Shown: piece after piece, positions 18,081 through 26,988 of the stretch
How positions within the stretch are numbered: the first letter of the stretch is position 1
Layout of the letters: the number at the start of each line of letters is the position of its first letter
Origin: Zwartia hollandica
GTDB lineage: Bacteria > Pseudomonadota > Gammaproteobacteria > Burkholderiales > Burkholderiaceae_B
DNA: 64,000 bases
Reading direction: 5' to 3'
Assembly (NCBI RefSeq): GCF_019923725.1
Contig: NZ_JAHXRI010000007.1
Coordinates: 372,001 to 436,000, forward strand
The notes under the pieces: model-generated
What the model was told of the DNA's origin: nothing
The model's input: the letters and a program-made list of their open reading frames with translations, nothing else
Databases searched by the model: none
Program-made: the position numbers and the translations under genes

Positions 18081-18860
18081 GTGAAGTTCGACGAAATTAT
18101 TTACGAAGAAGATGGTCCCATCGGTACCATCACCTTAAATCGCCCTCAAGATGGCAATATGTTTACCGAAAAGATGTGCCACGAAATTCGCGATTGCATC
18201 AATGAAATTAGAAGGGAAACCCGTACTCGCGTCATCGTACTGACGGGTGCAGGCGACCGCTTTTTTTGTTTGGGTGGCCGCAAGGACGGCATGGAAGACA
18301 CGCAACTCTATGCGGGCGTTCTACCAACGCTCGAAATGTACGAAAGCATTGATCGTCTGCAAAAACCCGTGATCGCTTCTGTGAATGGCTACGCAGTTGG
18401 AGGAGGCAACGTTTTACAGATGGTGTGTGACGTCACCATCGCCGCTGACAACGCTATGTTCCGTCAAGTAGGACCGATGGTAGGCAGCTTTGATGCAGGT
18501 TACGGCACCTGGTATCTGGAAGACTTGATCGGTAAGAAACGAGCAAAAGAGATGTGGTACTCGAACCCCAAGATCTCGCCACAACAAGCCGTGGATATGG
18601 GCTTGATTAACCGGGTTGTGCCGGCAGCGGAGCTCCGCGCCGAAACACGCAAATGGGCACTTGAAATCGCTGACCGCGGTGCGTTCGCACTCGCCTCGAT
18701 CAAAGCAGCCTTCAATGCACGTCATGGAGGTGTCGGTGGCCTTTCACGCATGGCACATGATTTACTTTTGCGCGGATACCTCGACACAGAGGAGCACGAC
18801 GAAATGGCCGCGTCCTTTGCTGAGCGTCGTAAGCCTGACGCCTCTAAGTTTGGTCAATAA
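18081..18860 (+). CDS. Crotonase-fold enzyme of the BadI/MenB type (probable 2-oxoacyl-CoA ring hydrolase)
   Basis: The 259-residue protein uses a GTG start with GGAGA upstream. It is a crotonase by IGTITLNRPQDGN and VNGYAVGGGNVLQMVCDVTI, but lacks the first catalytic Glu of enoyl-CoA hydratases (Val in the place after GGGN). It has instead VGPMVGSFDAGYGTWY, KKRAKEMWY and a C-terminal YLDTEEHDE and RRKPDASKF, which match 2-ketocyclohexanecarboxyl-CoA hydrolase (BadI) and naphthoyl-CoA synthase (MenB). With a CoA ligase next door and no menaquinone genes, ring opening of a cyclic 2-oxoacyl-CoA is the better guess. The comparison is from memory of the families. Confidence 0.8.
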   Translation: MKFDEIIYEEDGPIGTITLNRPQDGNMFTEKMCHEIRDCINEIRRETRTRVIVLTGAGDRFFCLGGRKDGMEDTQLYAGVLPTLEMYESIDRLQKPVIASVNGYAVGGGNVLQMVCDVTIAADNAMFRQVGPMVGSFDAGYGTWYLEDLIGKKRAKEMWYSNPKISPQQAVDMGLINRVVPAAELRAETRKWALEIADRGAFALASIKAAFNARHGGVGGLSRMAHDLLLRGYLDTEEHDEMAASFAERRKPDASKFGQ

Positions 18861-18893
18861 CGGCTTGCCTACGCTGAAAGGAATCATCCGATC

Positions 18894-20576
18894 ATGATGC
18901 TGACTTTGCATGATCCACAAAAAACGCGCGAGCATTACGCAAGCGGAGCATGGCAACACGACACGATGTACGGCTTGCTGGCAAAGCACGTCGCACAAAG
19001 ACCAAGCGCCGTGGCGTTGCGAGATAACTTCACGACGCTCACGTGGCGTGAAGTGTTCCATGCCGTCGAGGCCTTGGCTGAGACACTGCACAACACAGGC
19101 CTTCAGGCTGGCGACCGTGTCGCAATTTGGTTGCCCAGCCGAGTAGAAAGCGTCATGATTTTGTTGGCCTGTTCGCGTAACGGCTATGTGTGTTGCCCCT
19201 CAATGCATCAAAGTTACACGGCAGATGAAATCATCACATTACTCAAGCGTGTTGACTGCAAGGCCTTCTTTACAACCCCAGGCTATGGATCGGATGCTGC
19301 CAAACATCCAGTTTTTGAAAAACTCGGTGAAGTGAAGTCTCTGCGTGCGACCTTCGTGTGTGGTGCGCACTTCGATCAAGCAGCTTCGCCAATCGTGGGA
19401 ACCGTACCCTACCCCAAGGAAGCGGCTAATGTCGGCTCACAACCTGCACCAGTAGAGAATCCAGACAAGATCGTCTATCTGGCATTTACCTCTGGTACAA
19501 CAGGCTTACCAAAAGGTGTGATGCACAGTGACAACACCTTGCTAGCGAATGGTCGCAGCATGGTGAAAGACTGGCATCACAATACGGACACCATCCTGTT
19601 GACGCTAAGTCCGCTTAGCCATCACATCGGCACCGTAGCAGCCGAACAATGGTTAAGCGCCGGCATGCAACTCGCCATTCATAACTACGCATCGGGGATA
19701 CCCGCCATTGAGTGGATCATCGGCAGCCAAGCGACTTATGTGATGGGGGTCCCAACCCATGCCATGGATATTCTTGAAGAGTTCCGCAAACGTGGGCTCT
19801 CAACACTCGGCCAGGTGAAATCTTTTTACATGGCAGGCTCCCCCATTCCACGAGAAGTCGCCGAGCAGTTTCTGCGCATTGGCATTACCCCGCAGAACGT
19901 GTACGGCATGACAGAAAACGGCTCACACCAATACACCTTACCCACTGACCCGACCAACACGATTGTCGCGACCTGCGGTCGCTCCGGTCTTGGTTATGAA
20001 GTTCGTATTTTTGATGCAGAACATCCGGACAATGAAGTGCCGATCGGTCAAGTCGGTGAGATCGGCGGACGAGGTGGTGTCTTAACCTTAGGCTACTTCG
20101 ACGATCAGACGGCGACCGAACGCTCCTTCAATAGCTCGGGCTGGTTCATGAGTGGGGACCTGGGTGTCTTGGACGAACAAGGATGCCTGCAAATCGTCGG
20201 TCGCAAGAAAGATCTGATTATCCGCGGCGGACACAATATTCATCCAGCACGCATTGAGGACTTAGCGCATCGGCACGCAAACATCGTTAAGGCTGCAGCA
20301 TTCCCGATCGCCGATGATCGGCTAGGTGAACGTGTATGCCTAGCTGTCCTCAAACGCACAGATGACGATCTCAATCCCGAGGAAGTCCTGCAGCACCTGT
20401 ACGCCGTTGGTTTGTCAAAGTACGACATGCCCGAGTTCTTTATCGTGATGCCAGCGTTTCCCTTAACTGCCAGTGGCAAAATCCTGAAACGTGAACTGGT
20501 AGAGATGGCAAAACGCGGCGACCTGCAGCCTACCCCCGTACGCTGGAAGAATCCTGAATCAGCTCGTAGCACCTAG
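18894..20576 (+). CDS. Acyl-CoA synthetase (class I adenylate-forming, AliA-like)
   Basis: The 560-residue protein has all core motifs of the AMP-binding family: LAFTSGTTGLPKGVMHSDN (P-loop-like A3) near residue 200, YGMTENGSHQYTLP (A5), GWFMSGDLGVLDEQG (A7), GRKKDLIIRGGHNIHPARIE (A8) and LTASGKILKREL (A10, catalytic Lys). It activates a carboxylic acid with ATP and CoA. The H-S-D-N after the P-loop and the overall layout resemble cyclohexanecarboxylate-CoA ligases. It lies between the BadI-like gene and the enoyl-CoA hydratase; gaps of 33 and 8 bases indicate one operon. The second ATG at 18897 is an equally possible start. Confidence 0.9.
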   Translation: MMLTLHDPQKTREHYASGAWQHDTMYGLLAKHVAQRPSAVALRDNFTTLTWREVFHAVEALAETLHNTGLQAGDRVAIWLPSRVESVMILLACSRNGYVCCPSMHQSYTADEIITLLKRVDCKAFFTTPGYGSDAAKHPVFEKLGEVKSLRATFVCGAHFDQAASPIVGTVPYPKEAANVGSQPAPVENPDKIVYLAFTSGTTGLPKGVMHSDNTLLANGRSMVKDWHHNTDTILLTLSPLSHHIGTVAAEQWLSAGMQLAIHNYASGIPAIEWIIGSQATYVMGVPTHAMDILEEFRKRGLSTLGQVKSFYMAGSPIPREVAEQFLRIGITPQNVYGMTENGSHQYTLPTDPTNTIVATCGRSGLGYEVRIFDAEHPDNEVPIGQVGEIGGRGGVLTLGYFDDQTATERSFNSSGWFMSGDLGVLDEQGCLQIVGRKKDLIIRGGHNIHPARIEDLAHRHANIVKAAAFPIADDRLGERVCLAVLKRTDDDLNPEEVLQHLYAVGLSKYDMPEFFIVMPAFPLTASGKILKRELVEMAKRGDLQPTPVRWKNPESARST

Positions 20577-20584
20577 GAACCCTT

Positions 20585-21367
20585 ATGGCCATTGAACTTA
20601 CTATTGCGGACCAACTCGCTCACCTGCATTTGAATCGTCCTAAAGCACTCAACGCCTTGAGCTTTGAAATACTCGGTCAGCTCAACACTACCTTGGGAAA
20701 AATTGAAGAAGGCATCGAGGCGGGTCAGGTACGCGGCGTCTTTGTGACCGGCGAAGGTGAGAAATCTTTTTGTGCGGGGGCAGATATCACTGAGCTCATG
20801 GGGCGTACCTTAATGCAAGAACATGAAGGCGCGCGCTTTGGTCAGAGCGTCTTTGATCGTTTGGCCGCATTGCGCGTCCCTTCAGTCGCAGTCATCCACG
20901 GCTACGCCTTCGGTGGTGGACTTGAGCTCGCGCTATCTTGCACCTTTCGCGTCGCAACCGCCGGCGCCAAAATGGGGCTACCTGAACTCAAACTTGGTCT
21001 CATCCCTGGATACGGCGGCACGCAACGTCTACCTCGGTTGATTGGCCAAGATCGCGCAATGGATATGATTTTGTCCGCGCGCACAGTCGATGCAACCGAA
21101 GCCGAGCGCATCGGACTTGTCACGCGCGTCGTCGACTCACAAGATCCTACCGCTGTCGGTCGCGAGTTTTTAAAGCCCTACCTCAAACATGGGCTGATCG
21201 CGCTGGACATGGCTAAGCAGGCTATCCTGCGCGGCATGCAAACCACGCTTGCCGAAGGGCTTCGGATCGAACGCGATTGTTCAACACTGGCTTTTCGTTC
21301 AGGGGATGCGACGGAAGGCATGTCCGCTTTTCTAGAAAAACGGCCTCCTGTATTCAAGGATCAATAG
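20585..21367 (+). CDS. Enoyl-CoA hydratase
   Basis: The 260-residue crotonase keeps both catalytic glutamates: one in HGYAFGGGLELALSC and the second in LPELKLGLIPGYGGTQRLPR. The CoA-binding and oxyanion motif KSFCAGADITELMG is intact. It should hydrate a 2-enoyl-CoA to the 3-hydroxyacyl-CoA. AGGAAC precedes the ATG, and its stop lies 2 bases before the SDR start, so the two are probably translationally linked. In the proposed pathway it takes the BadK-like step between the acyl-CoA dehydrogenase (22144) and the SDR (21370). Confidence 0.92.
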   Translation: MAIELTIADQLAHLHLNRPKALNALSFEILGQLNTTLGKIEEGIEAGQVRGVFVTGEGEKSFCAGADITELMGRTLMQEHEGARFGQSVFDRLAALRVPSVAVIHGYAFGGGLELALSCTFRVATAGAKMGLPELKLGLIPGYGGTQRLPRLIGQDRAMDMILSARTVDATEAERIGLVTRVVDSQDPTAVGREFLKPYLKHGLIALDMAKQAILRGMQTTLAEGLRIERDCSTLAFRSGDATEGMSAFLEKRPPVFKDQ

Positions 21368-21369
21368 CA

Positions 21370-22128
21370 ATGACTGTCTCAACTTCAAAGGGTTGCATCA
21401 TCGTGACTGGGGCAAGTCGCGGCATCGGTGCCGCAATTTCGCTTGGGTTAGTACGTGCAGGCTATACCGTAGGGTGCCTATCGCGATCGGGTGAAGCTCC
21501 CCAAGTCGAGGGCGCCACCGAAGCCGATCGCTCACAGTGGTTTAGCGCAAAATGTGATGTCAGTCGTCCTGAGCAATTAAAAGAAGCCTTCAGCGATGTC
21601 GTGAAGCGTAGTGGCCAACCAATCGTTGGGCTAGTCAATAATGCAGGAATACATTCGCAAGGTCGCGTTGAGAATATCGCGGAAGCGGAGTTCAAGAACG
21701 TCATGGATGTGAATGCCTATTCAGTCCTTGCCGCAAGTCAGGTGGTATACCCTCACTTGCTTGAAAACAAAGGCGGTTTGATCGTTAATATCGGCTCATT
21801 TTTTGACAAGCTTGGTATCAAGCAACACCTCACCTATTGCGCAACGAAAGCGGCTGTTGCTGCGATGACGCGCTGCATGGCCGTTGAATGGGCGTCGAAA
21901 GCGATTCGCGTATTGAATGTGGCGCCTGGCTACATTCAGACTGACTTTAACCGCGAGATGATCGAGAAAGGTCCGCTTGGCGAATTTCTGTCCAAGCGCA
22001 TTCCCGCTGGTGTCCCCGGTAATGCGCAAGATGTCGGTCAACTCGTGACCTCGCTTTTTGTACTGAACTCACCCTACATGACCGGAGAGACCATCTATAT
22101 CGATGGTGGGCACGGTATGTTGCAATAA
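21370..22128 (+). CDS. SDR family oxidoreductase (3-hydroxyacyl dehydrogenase/reductase-like)
   Basis: The 252-residue classical SDR has cofactor motif TGASRGIG, NNAGIH, the catalytic Ser in NIGSFFDK, and an intact YCATK. The end reads PYMTGETIYIDGGHGML, usual for FabG-like proteins. The start at 21370 (AAGGA upstream) fits the family; the frame is open further upstream inside the hydratase gene. In the operon it would oxidise the hydroxyacyl-CoA to a 2-oxo or 3-oxo intermediate, the BadH-like role, just before hydrolysis by the BadI-like enzyme. It is the only one of the three SDRs in this window with a complete active site. Confidence 0.9.
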   Translation: MTVSTSKGCIIVTGASRGIGAAISLGLVRAGYTVGCLSRSGEAPQVEGATEADRSQWFSAKCDVSRPEQLKEAFSDVVKRSGQPIVGLVNNAGIHSQGRVENIAEAEFKNVMDVNAYSVLAASQVVYPHLLENKGGLIVNIGSFFDKLGIKQHLTYCATKAAVAAMTRCMAVEWASKAIRVLNVAPGYIQTDFNREMIEKGPLGEFLSKRIPAGVPGNAQDVGQLVTSLFVLNSPYMTGETIYIDGGHGMLQ

Positions 22129-22143
22129 CTTCGGACACGCATC

Positions 22144-23319
22144 ATGAATGTATTAACCCGCCTCGACGCCGCACAAAACTGGAATCAAGAGGAGTCTATG
22201 TTGCTTGATTCCGTCCGACAGCTTGCGCGCGAAAAAATAGCTCCACGTGCTGCCGCCTATGACAAGTCTGGAGAATTTCCTTGGGATAACGTCCAAGAGA
22301 TCAATGCGCTCGGTCTGAACGCGATGTTTATTCCTGAAGAGTACGGCGGCGCTCCACTCTCATACGCATGCTATCTCGCCTGCGTACGTGAGCTGAGCCA
22401 AGCCTGCGCTTCAACTGGCATTATCTGGGCAACAAATTTTCACGCAATCAAACCTTTAATGGACTTTGGTAACGAAGAGCAAAAAAATCGTCTGCTTCCC
22501 CGCATCGCGGAAGGCGGACTAGCTTCTCTTGTGATTACCGAACCCACAGCGGGCTCCGACGCCACAGGGATGAAGACAACCTTCACACCAGATGGAGACT
22601 CGATCATCGTCAATGGGAGCAAGATATTCATCTCTAATGGAGACGTCTCTGACCTCTACATTATGTTCGGCAAGTGGAGCGAGATTCCTGGTAGCAAAGA
22701 ATCCATCTCTGCCGTTGTGCTAGAAAAAGGCACACCCGGCTTCAGCGTCACTGGCACTGAAGACAAGATGGGCACACGCGCCTCTGGCACGGCCTCACTC
22801 GCCTTCGATCATGCCCGCATCCCCCGCGCGAACCTACTCTGCGCACCCGGTGATGGTCTTAAGATTCTGCTTGCTTCCCTGAACAAATCCAGACCGAGCG
22901 TCGCAGCCCATGCCCTAGGCATTGCGCGCGCTGCCTTTGAAGATGCGATTGAATACATGAATAATCGCAGCCAGTCCGGCAAACGCTTACTCGAGTTTCA
23001 AGGGTTACAGTTCAATGTTGCCGATCTCGCAGCCGAACTCGTACTGGTCGAGTCCTGGCTTTGGCGTGTCGCACAACTGATTCAGGACGACGCGCCCGAC
23101 GTGGGTATCGAAGCCTCGATCCTAAAGTTAAAGGCGACTGATCTTGCAATGCGCATGGCAACTGACGCGGTGCAGTTCTTAGGTGGCTACGGCTATTGCA
23201 AGGACTATCGTGTAGAGCGTCTGATGCGCGACGCGAAGATTACTCAAATTTGGGAAGGCACGAACCAAGTCCATCGACAACTAATTGGACGCAGTTTCTT
23301 ACGCAAGGATAAAAAATGA
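22144..23319 (+). CDS. Acyl-CoA dehydrogenase
   Basis: The 391-residue flavoprotein has the FAD/substrate motif LVITEPTAGSDATGMKTTF, ASGTASLAFDHARIP, LLEFQGLQFNVADLA, VQFLGGYGYCKDYRVERLMR and the C-terminal QIWEGTNQVHRQLIGR. The Glu in WEGTNQ is at the catalytic-base position of medium-chain-type enzymes. It should introduce the 2,3-double bond into the CoA ester made by the ligase at 18894. Its stop overlaps the next start by 4 bases (ATGA at 23316), so dehydrogenase and 3-hydroxyacyl-CoA dehydrogenase are translationally coupled. Confidence 0.94.
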   Translation: MNVLTRLDAAQNWNQEESMLLDSVRQLAREKIAPRAAAYDKSGEFPWDNVQEINALGLNAMFIPEEYGGAPLSYACYLACVRELSQACASTGIIWATNFHAIKPLMDFGNEEQKNRLLPRIAEGGLASLVITEPTAGSDATGMKTTFTPDGDSIIVNGSKIFISNGDVSDLYIMFGKWSEIPGSKESISAVVLEKGTPGFSVTGTEDKMGTRASGTASLAFDHARIPRANLLCAPGDGLKILLASLNKSRPSVAAHALGIARAAFEDAIEYMNNRSQSGKRLLEFQGLQFNVADLAAELVLVESWLWRVAQLIQDDAPDVGIEASILKLKATDLAMRMATDAVQFLGGYGYCKDYRVERLMRDAKITQIWEGTNQVHRQLIGRSFLRKDKK

Positions 23320-24191
23320 ACGCCACGCAAACTATTGGTATTGTTGGCTGCGGCACGATGGGTACCGGCATTGCCATCGTGGCAGCCCGTGCCGGCTTTA
23401 AAACGCGCATTTACGACTTGAAGCCTGAGCCACTAGAAAACGCTCGGAAACAAGCAGCCGCCTTCTTAAAAAAATCTGTCGAGCGCGGTAAGCTGGCCGA
23501 GGGCGAAGACACGCTGATTATGGCGCAGTTCTTAACCACCACCAACATCCAGGACTTCAGCGATTGCGACTTAGTCATTGAGGCCGTATTCGAAGACCTC
23601 AAAGTTAAGCACGCAATTTTCAAACAACTCAATGGCGTTTGCCCTGCGCATACGATTTTTGCCTCAAATACCTCGACAATTTCCATTACCGAAATTGCCG
23701 GTGGAACAGGTCGCGACGATCGTTTTGTAGGAATGCATTTCTGCTTACCCGCGCAGCTCATGAAACTTGTGGAAATGTCCCCGGGCATGAACACCTCAGA
23801 CGAAACCTTTAAGCGTGCCTGGCAGCTGTGCGAAGCATTGGGACAACGTCCGGTACGCACGCGTGATACCCCAGGCTTTATTCTTAATTACTTTCTCGTC
23901 CCATGGCACAACGACGTGATTAACTTAATCGACCAAGGGGTCGCCGAACCTGCCGATATCGATCTTGCCGTCAAGACAGCACTGGGCTATCCCTTAGGCC
24001 CCCTTGAACTACTTGATATGGTGGGTATGGATACGCAGCTCTTGTTGTGTGAAGCACTTCATGGGGTGACGAACGAACCCAGAGCCGCCTGCCCGCCGCT
24101 GGTCAAGCGCATGATTGGTGCAGGACGCCTCGGCCGCAAATCCGGCAAGGGTTTCCACACCTACGATAGCAACAAGATTTTTGGAGCCTGA
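23316..24191 (+). CDS. 3-hydroxyacyl-CoA dehydrogenase (short-chain, PaaH/HBD type)
   Basis: The 291-residue two-domain protein has the N-terminal NAD-binding Rossmann motif GIVGCGTMGTGIAIVAARAG, the EAVFEDLKVK loop, ASNTSTISITEIA, and the catalytic-His block GMHFCLPAQLMKLVEM (usually HFFNP). The C-terminal all-helical domain has DTPGFILNYFLVPWHNDV and ALGYPLGPLELLDMVGMDT, ending GRLGRKSGKGFHTY. It oxidises 3-hydroxyacyl-CoA to 3-oxoacyl-CoA with NAD+. It overlaps the upstream acyl-CoA dehydrogenase by 4 bases and is followed 4 bases later by a degenerate paralogue of itself. Confidence 0.92.
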   Translation: MNATQTIGIVGCGTMGTGIAIVAARAGFKTRIYDLKPEPLENARKQAAAFLKKSVERGKLAEGEDTLIMAQFLTTTNIQDFSDCDLVIEAVFEDLKVKHAIFKQLNGVCPAHTIFASNTSTISITEIAGGTGRDDRFVGMHFCLPAQLMKLVEMSPGMNTSDETFKRAWQLCEALGQRPVRTRDTPGFILNYFLVPWHNDVINLIDQGVAEPADIDLAVKTALGYPLGPLELLDMVGMDTQLLLCEALHGVTNEPRAACPPLVKRMIGAGRLGRKSGKGFHTYDSNKIFGA

Positions 24192-24195
24192 CAGC

Positions 24196-24867
24196 ATGAC
24201 CTATCAAATCATCGCAGCGGGTGACAGTCACTCTTTTCCAGACAAGCATGCGTTTATCAATCAAGCGGATTCCAAAGGCAATAGCTTGGTCTACCTCGGC
24301 CAAGATGCCGCAGACGCCTTTGCAAATTCAGTGTTTGATCACGAGAAGGCGGCATTCATCGCGATCGAACTAGGCAACGAATGTTTAGGTGTTCATATTG
24401 ATGACGACAACGGTCCTCAGAATGTGCTTGGATTTGCACGTTTCCGTATAGGTGATGATGCGCCGACAAAGCTCGTGGAGCTCGTGCGCAAGCCCTACAC
24501 CAGCGATCAAGCGCTTGCCGCCGCGCGCGCGGCATTTGAGGCTGCCGGACTGGTCGTGGCAGTTTGTCATGATTTTCCAGGCAGAATTCTGAATCGTCTC
24601 GTGCGTCCTTATTACAACGCAGCGCTGCGTCGTCTAGACGAGGGGCTCGCAACAGCCAACGACATGGACATGACCCTTAGACTTGGTCTCGGATACCCGG
24701 ACGGTCCCATCGCCCTTCTCAACCGCTCTGGCCTGCATCATCATTTCGAGGTCACACAAGACCTCTATGAGCAGCTTGGTCAAGAAGCCTATGCGCCCGC
24801 CAGACGTGCGCGCAACGCTTGGCTAAAACAGAATCTTTTGATTGAGGACGATGATGCAACCGCTTGA
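24196..24867 (+). CDS. Degenerate 3-hydroxyacyl-CoA dehydrogenase-like protein, no NAD-binding motif
   Basis: The 223-residue product keeps the C-terminal 3HCDH domain (PGRILNRLVRPYYNAALRRL, GLATANDMDMTLRLGLGYPD, GPIALLNRSGLHHHF, ending ARRARNAWLKQ). Its N-terminal half (MTYQIIAAGDSHSFPDKHAF and on) lacks any GxGxxG loop and the catalytic His of the family. It is intact, starts 4 bases after the complete dehydrogenase and overlaps the next gene, so it is probably expressed and kept. It may be a structural partner or regulatory half of the dehydrogenase, or bind acyl-CoA; function unknown. The start at 24196 was chosen as the first ATG after the upstream stop. Confidence 0.75.
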   Translation: MTYQIIAAGDSHSFPDKHAFINQADSKGNSLVYLGQDAADAFANSVFDHEKAAFIAIELGNECLGVHIDDDNGPQNVLGFARFRIGDDAPTKLVELVRKPYTSDQALAAARAAFEAAGLVVAVCHDFPGRILNRLVRPYYNAALRRLDEGLATANDMDMTLRLGLGYPDGPIALLNRSGLHHHFEVTQDLYEQLGQEAYAPARRARNAWLKQNLLIEDDDATA

Positions 24868-25960
24868 GGGGGTCAAAGTACTGGACTTCAGTACGCTCTT
24901 GCCGGGACCCATGTGTACGCTTCTGCTAGCGGATGCGGGCGCAGATGTCATTAAGATCGAGCGCGCGTCGGGCGACGATATGCGGGATTACGAACCAAAG
25001 GTTGGCCCTGACAGCGTAAATTTTTGCCTTCTGAATCGTGGAAAAAAATCGATCGTCGCAGATCTAAAGGATTCAGCAACGCGCGCAAAAATTGAACGTC
25101 TGATCGCCGAGGCAGATGTCATCGTTGAACAATTTAGGCCGGGCGTGATGGATCGCCTGGGTTTAGGATACGAGGCTGCCAAGGCGATCAATCCAAGAAT
25201 TATCTACTGTTCAATCACTGGCTTTGGTCAGCACGGCCCCTACGCGCAGGTTGCGGCACACGACATGAATTATCAGTCTCGTACCGGGATGGTTGGTCTG
25301 GGAGGCGACAAAGCAGGCGCGCCTTTTGTGCCGCCAGTGCTTACCGCCGACTTAGCGGCCGGCGCCTATCCGGCGGTCATGAATATTCTTTTGGGGCTGC
25401 GCAGCCGCGATCAAAACGGCACTGGCTGCCATCTTGATGTGTCCATGTCTGACAATCTGTTCCCGCTGATGTACTGGGGTTTAGGCGCAGGTTGGGCGGC
25501 CGGTCAGTGGCCCAGACCAGGAGACGAACTGGTAACCGGCGGCAGTCCGCGCTATCAGATCTATCAAACAGCTGACAACAAATACCTTGCTGCCGCTCCG
25601 CTTGAAGATAAATTCTGGAATAACTTTCTGAATATTCTTGGCGCGACTGAGCTGGAACATATCGACAATCCAGCACTTGTGAAAGCCAGTGTCGCAAAAA
25701 TCATCGCTCAACAGCCCGCGGCTTATTGGCTCGAGAAGTTTGAAGGAAAAGATACTTGCGTCACAGAGGTCATTGGACTGGAGCAAGCCGTCTCAGATCC
25801 GCACTTTAATGTGCGCGGAGTCTTTAAGCGAGGGCTCATTGCCGCCAGCGGACAACGCATGCCGGCCTTGCCAACACCTATTAGCGCGGTCTTTCTTAGC
25901 GAAAACCCCGATAACACTAGTCCCAAACTGGGTGCGCACACGCAAGAGGTTTTGAAATAA
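24854..25960 (+). CDS. CaiB/BaiF family (type III) CoA-transferase
   Basis: The 368-residue protein carries the family N-terminus LEGVKVLDFSTLLPGPMCT, LLADAGADVIKIERASGDDM, CLLNRGKKSIVADLKD, QFRPGVMDRLGLGYEA and YCSITGFGQHGPYAQ. Asp in VSMSDNLFPLMYW is near the position of the catalytic aspartate. It transfers CoA between carboxylic acids. GAGGA lies five bases before the ATG at 24854, and the gene overlaps the upstream stop by 14 bases. In this operon it could activate the substrate or recycle CoA from the product, alongside the ATP-dependent ligase at 18894. Confidence 0.92.
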   Translation: MQPLEGVKVLDFSTLLPGPMCTLLLADAGADVIKIERASGDDMRDYEPKVGPDSVNFCLLNRGKKSIVADLKDSATRAKIERLIAEADVIVEQFRPGVMDRLGLGYEAAKAINPRIIYCSITGFGQHGPYAQVAAHDMNYQSRTGMVGLGGDKAGAPFVPPVLTADLAAGAYPAVMNILLGLRSRDQNGTGCHLDVSMSDNLFPLMYWGLGAGWAAGQWPRPGDELVTGGSPRYQIYQTADNKYLAAAPLEDKFWNNFLNILGATELEHIDNPALVKASVAKIIAQQPAAYWLEKFEGKDTCVTEVIGLEQAVSDPHFNVRGVFKRGLIAASGQRMPALPTPISAVFLSENPDNTSPKLGAHTQEVLK

Positions 25961-26011
25961 GATACGCGGCAGACGATTAAAACTAAAACAGATAACACTT
26001 GGAGACTTTAG

Positions 26012-26977
26012 ATGAAAAAAATTAAGTTCTTATTTGCACTTGCGGCGAGCAGTTTCGCGCTCTCAAGCTTCGCACAAACTGACTGGCCGAATAAGCCCAT
26101 TCAAATCATCGTCACCTTTGCACCTGGCGGCACCTCAGACGTACTGGCACGAGCGATCGCTCCCGATCTCTCCAAAGCACTCGGACAGCCCGTGCTCGTA
26201 GTAAATAAACCAGGTGCGAACAGCACAATTGCGACCCGTGAGGTTGCAAGGGCGGCGCCTGATGGAAACACAATTGGTCTGTTCATTAGTGCGCACGCCA
26301 TTAATCCGCACATCACCAAGAGCCTGCCTTACGACACCAAGAAGGACTTCACTCCCCTTGCAATGCTCGCGCTGATGCCTGGCATTCTTACCGTCAACCC
26401 TAGTGTGCCTGCCAAGAATCTACAAGAACTCGTTGCTCTCGCAAAAGCGAAACCAGGCTCCTTGGCTTACGGTACACCAGGTGGCCTGACCTCGGGCCAG
26501 CTCTCTATGCAATACCTGATTAAGCTTGCCGCCGTAGACATCACCGAGATCGGCTACAAGGGTGGCGGTCCAGCACTCACAGATCTGCTTGCTGGACATA
26601 TCCAGATGTTGATCAACAGCCCAACCTCTACGATTCCACACGTTAAAAGTGGAAAGCTTCGTCCTATCGCAACGACGGGTGCGACACGACCTGAGGCCTT
26701 AAAGGATATCCCAACGATCGCGGAGTCAGGTTTCCCAGGCTTTGAGTTGTATGAGTGGTACGCACTCTTCTTGCCTGCAGGCACTCCAAAACCAATCGTA
26801 GATCGACTTTACGCAGAAGTCATGAAAGTCATGGCCTCTCCTGCGATGGTCAAGCGTATCGCCGAGATCGGTGCGCAAAGCAGCACCGATACACCGCAAC
26901 AATTCGCTAAGTTTCTCGAAAAAGAAGACAAAGTCTGGGGCGATCTGGTCAAACAGATCGGCATCAAACCAGAGTAA
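26012..26977 (+). CDS. Bug-type tripartite tricarboxylate transporter substrate-binding protein
   Basis: The 321-residue protein has a signal peptide (FLFALAASSFALSSFAQT) and the Bug-family core: WPNKPIQIIVTFAPGGTSDV, ARAIAPDLSKALGQPVLVVN, SLPYDTKKDFTPLA and GFELYEWYALFLPAGTPKP. It binds an organic acid in the periplasm. No TctA/TctB membrane subunits are in the window, as usual for the many solitary Bug genes of this bacterial group. It is 51 bases after the CoA-transferase, same strand, with GGAGAC upstream, so it may bind the compound degraded by the operon 18081-25960. Confidence 0.92.
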   Translation: MKKIKFLFALAASSFALSSFAQTDWPNKPIQIIVTFAPGGTSDVLARAIAPDLSKALGQPVLVVNKPGANSTIATREVARAAPDGNTIGLFISAHAINPHITKSLPYDTKKDFTPLAMLALMPGILTVNPSVPAKNLQELVALAKAKPGSLAYGTPGGLTSGQLSMQYLIKLAAVDITEIGYKGGGPALTDLLAGHIQMLINSPTSTIPHVKSGKLRPIATTGATRPEALKDIPTIAESGFPGFELYEWYALFLPAGTPKPIVDRLYAEVMKVMASPAMVKRIAEIGAQSSTDTPQQFAKFLEKEDKVWGDLVKQIGIKPE

Positions 26978-26988
26978 GTACGCTTAGG

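Noticed and set aside
18081-18860. Naming the crotonase menB
   Set aside because: It shares motifs with MenB, but no menaquinone genes are near and the context is acyl-CoA catabolism.
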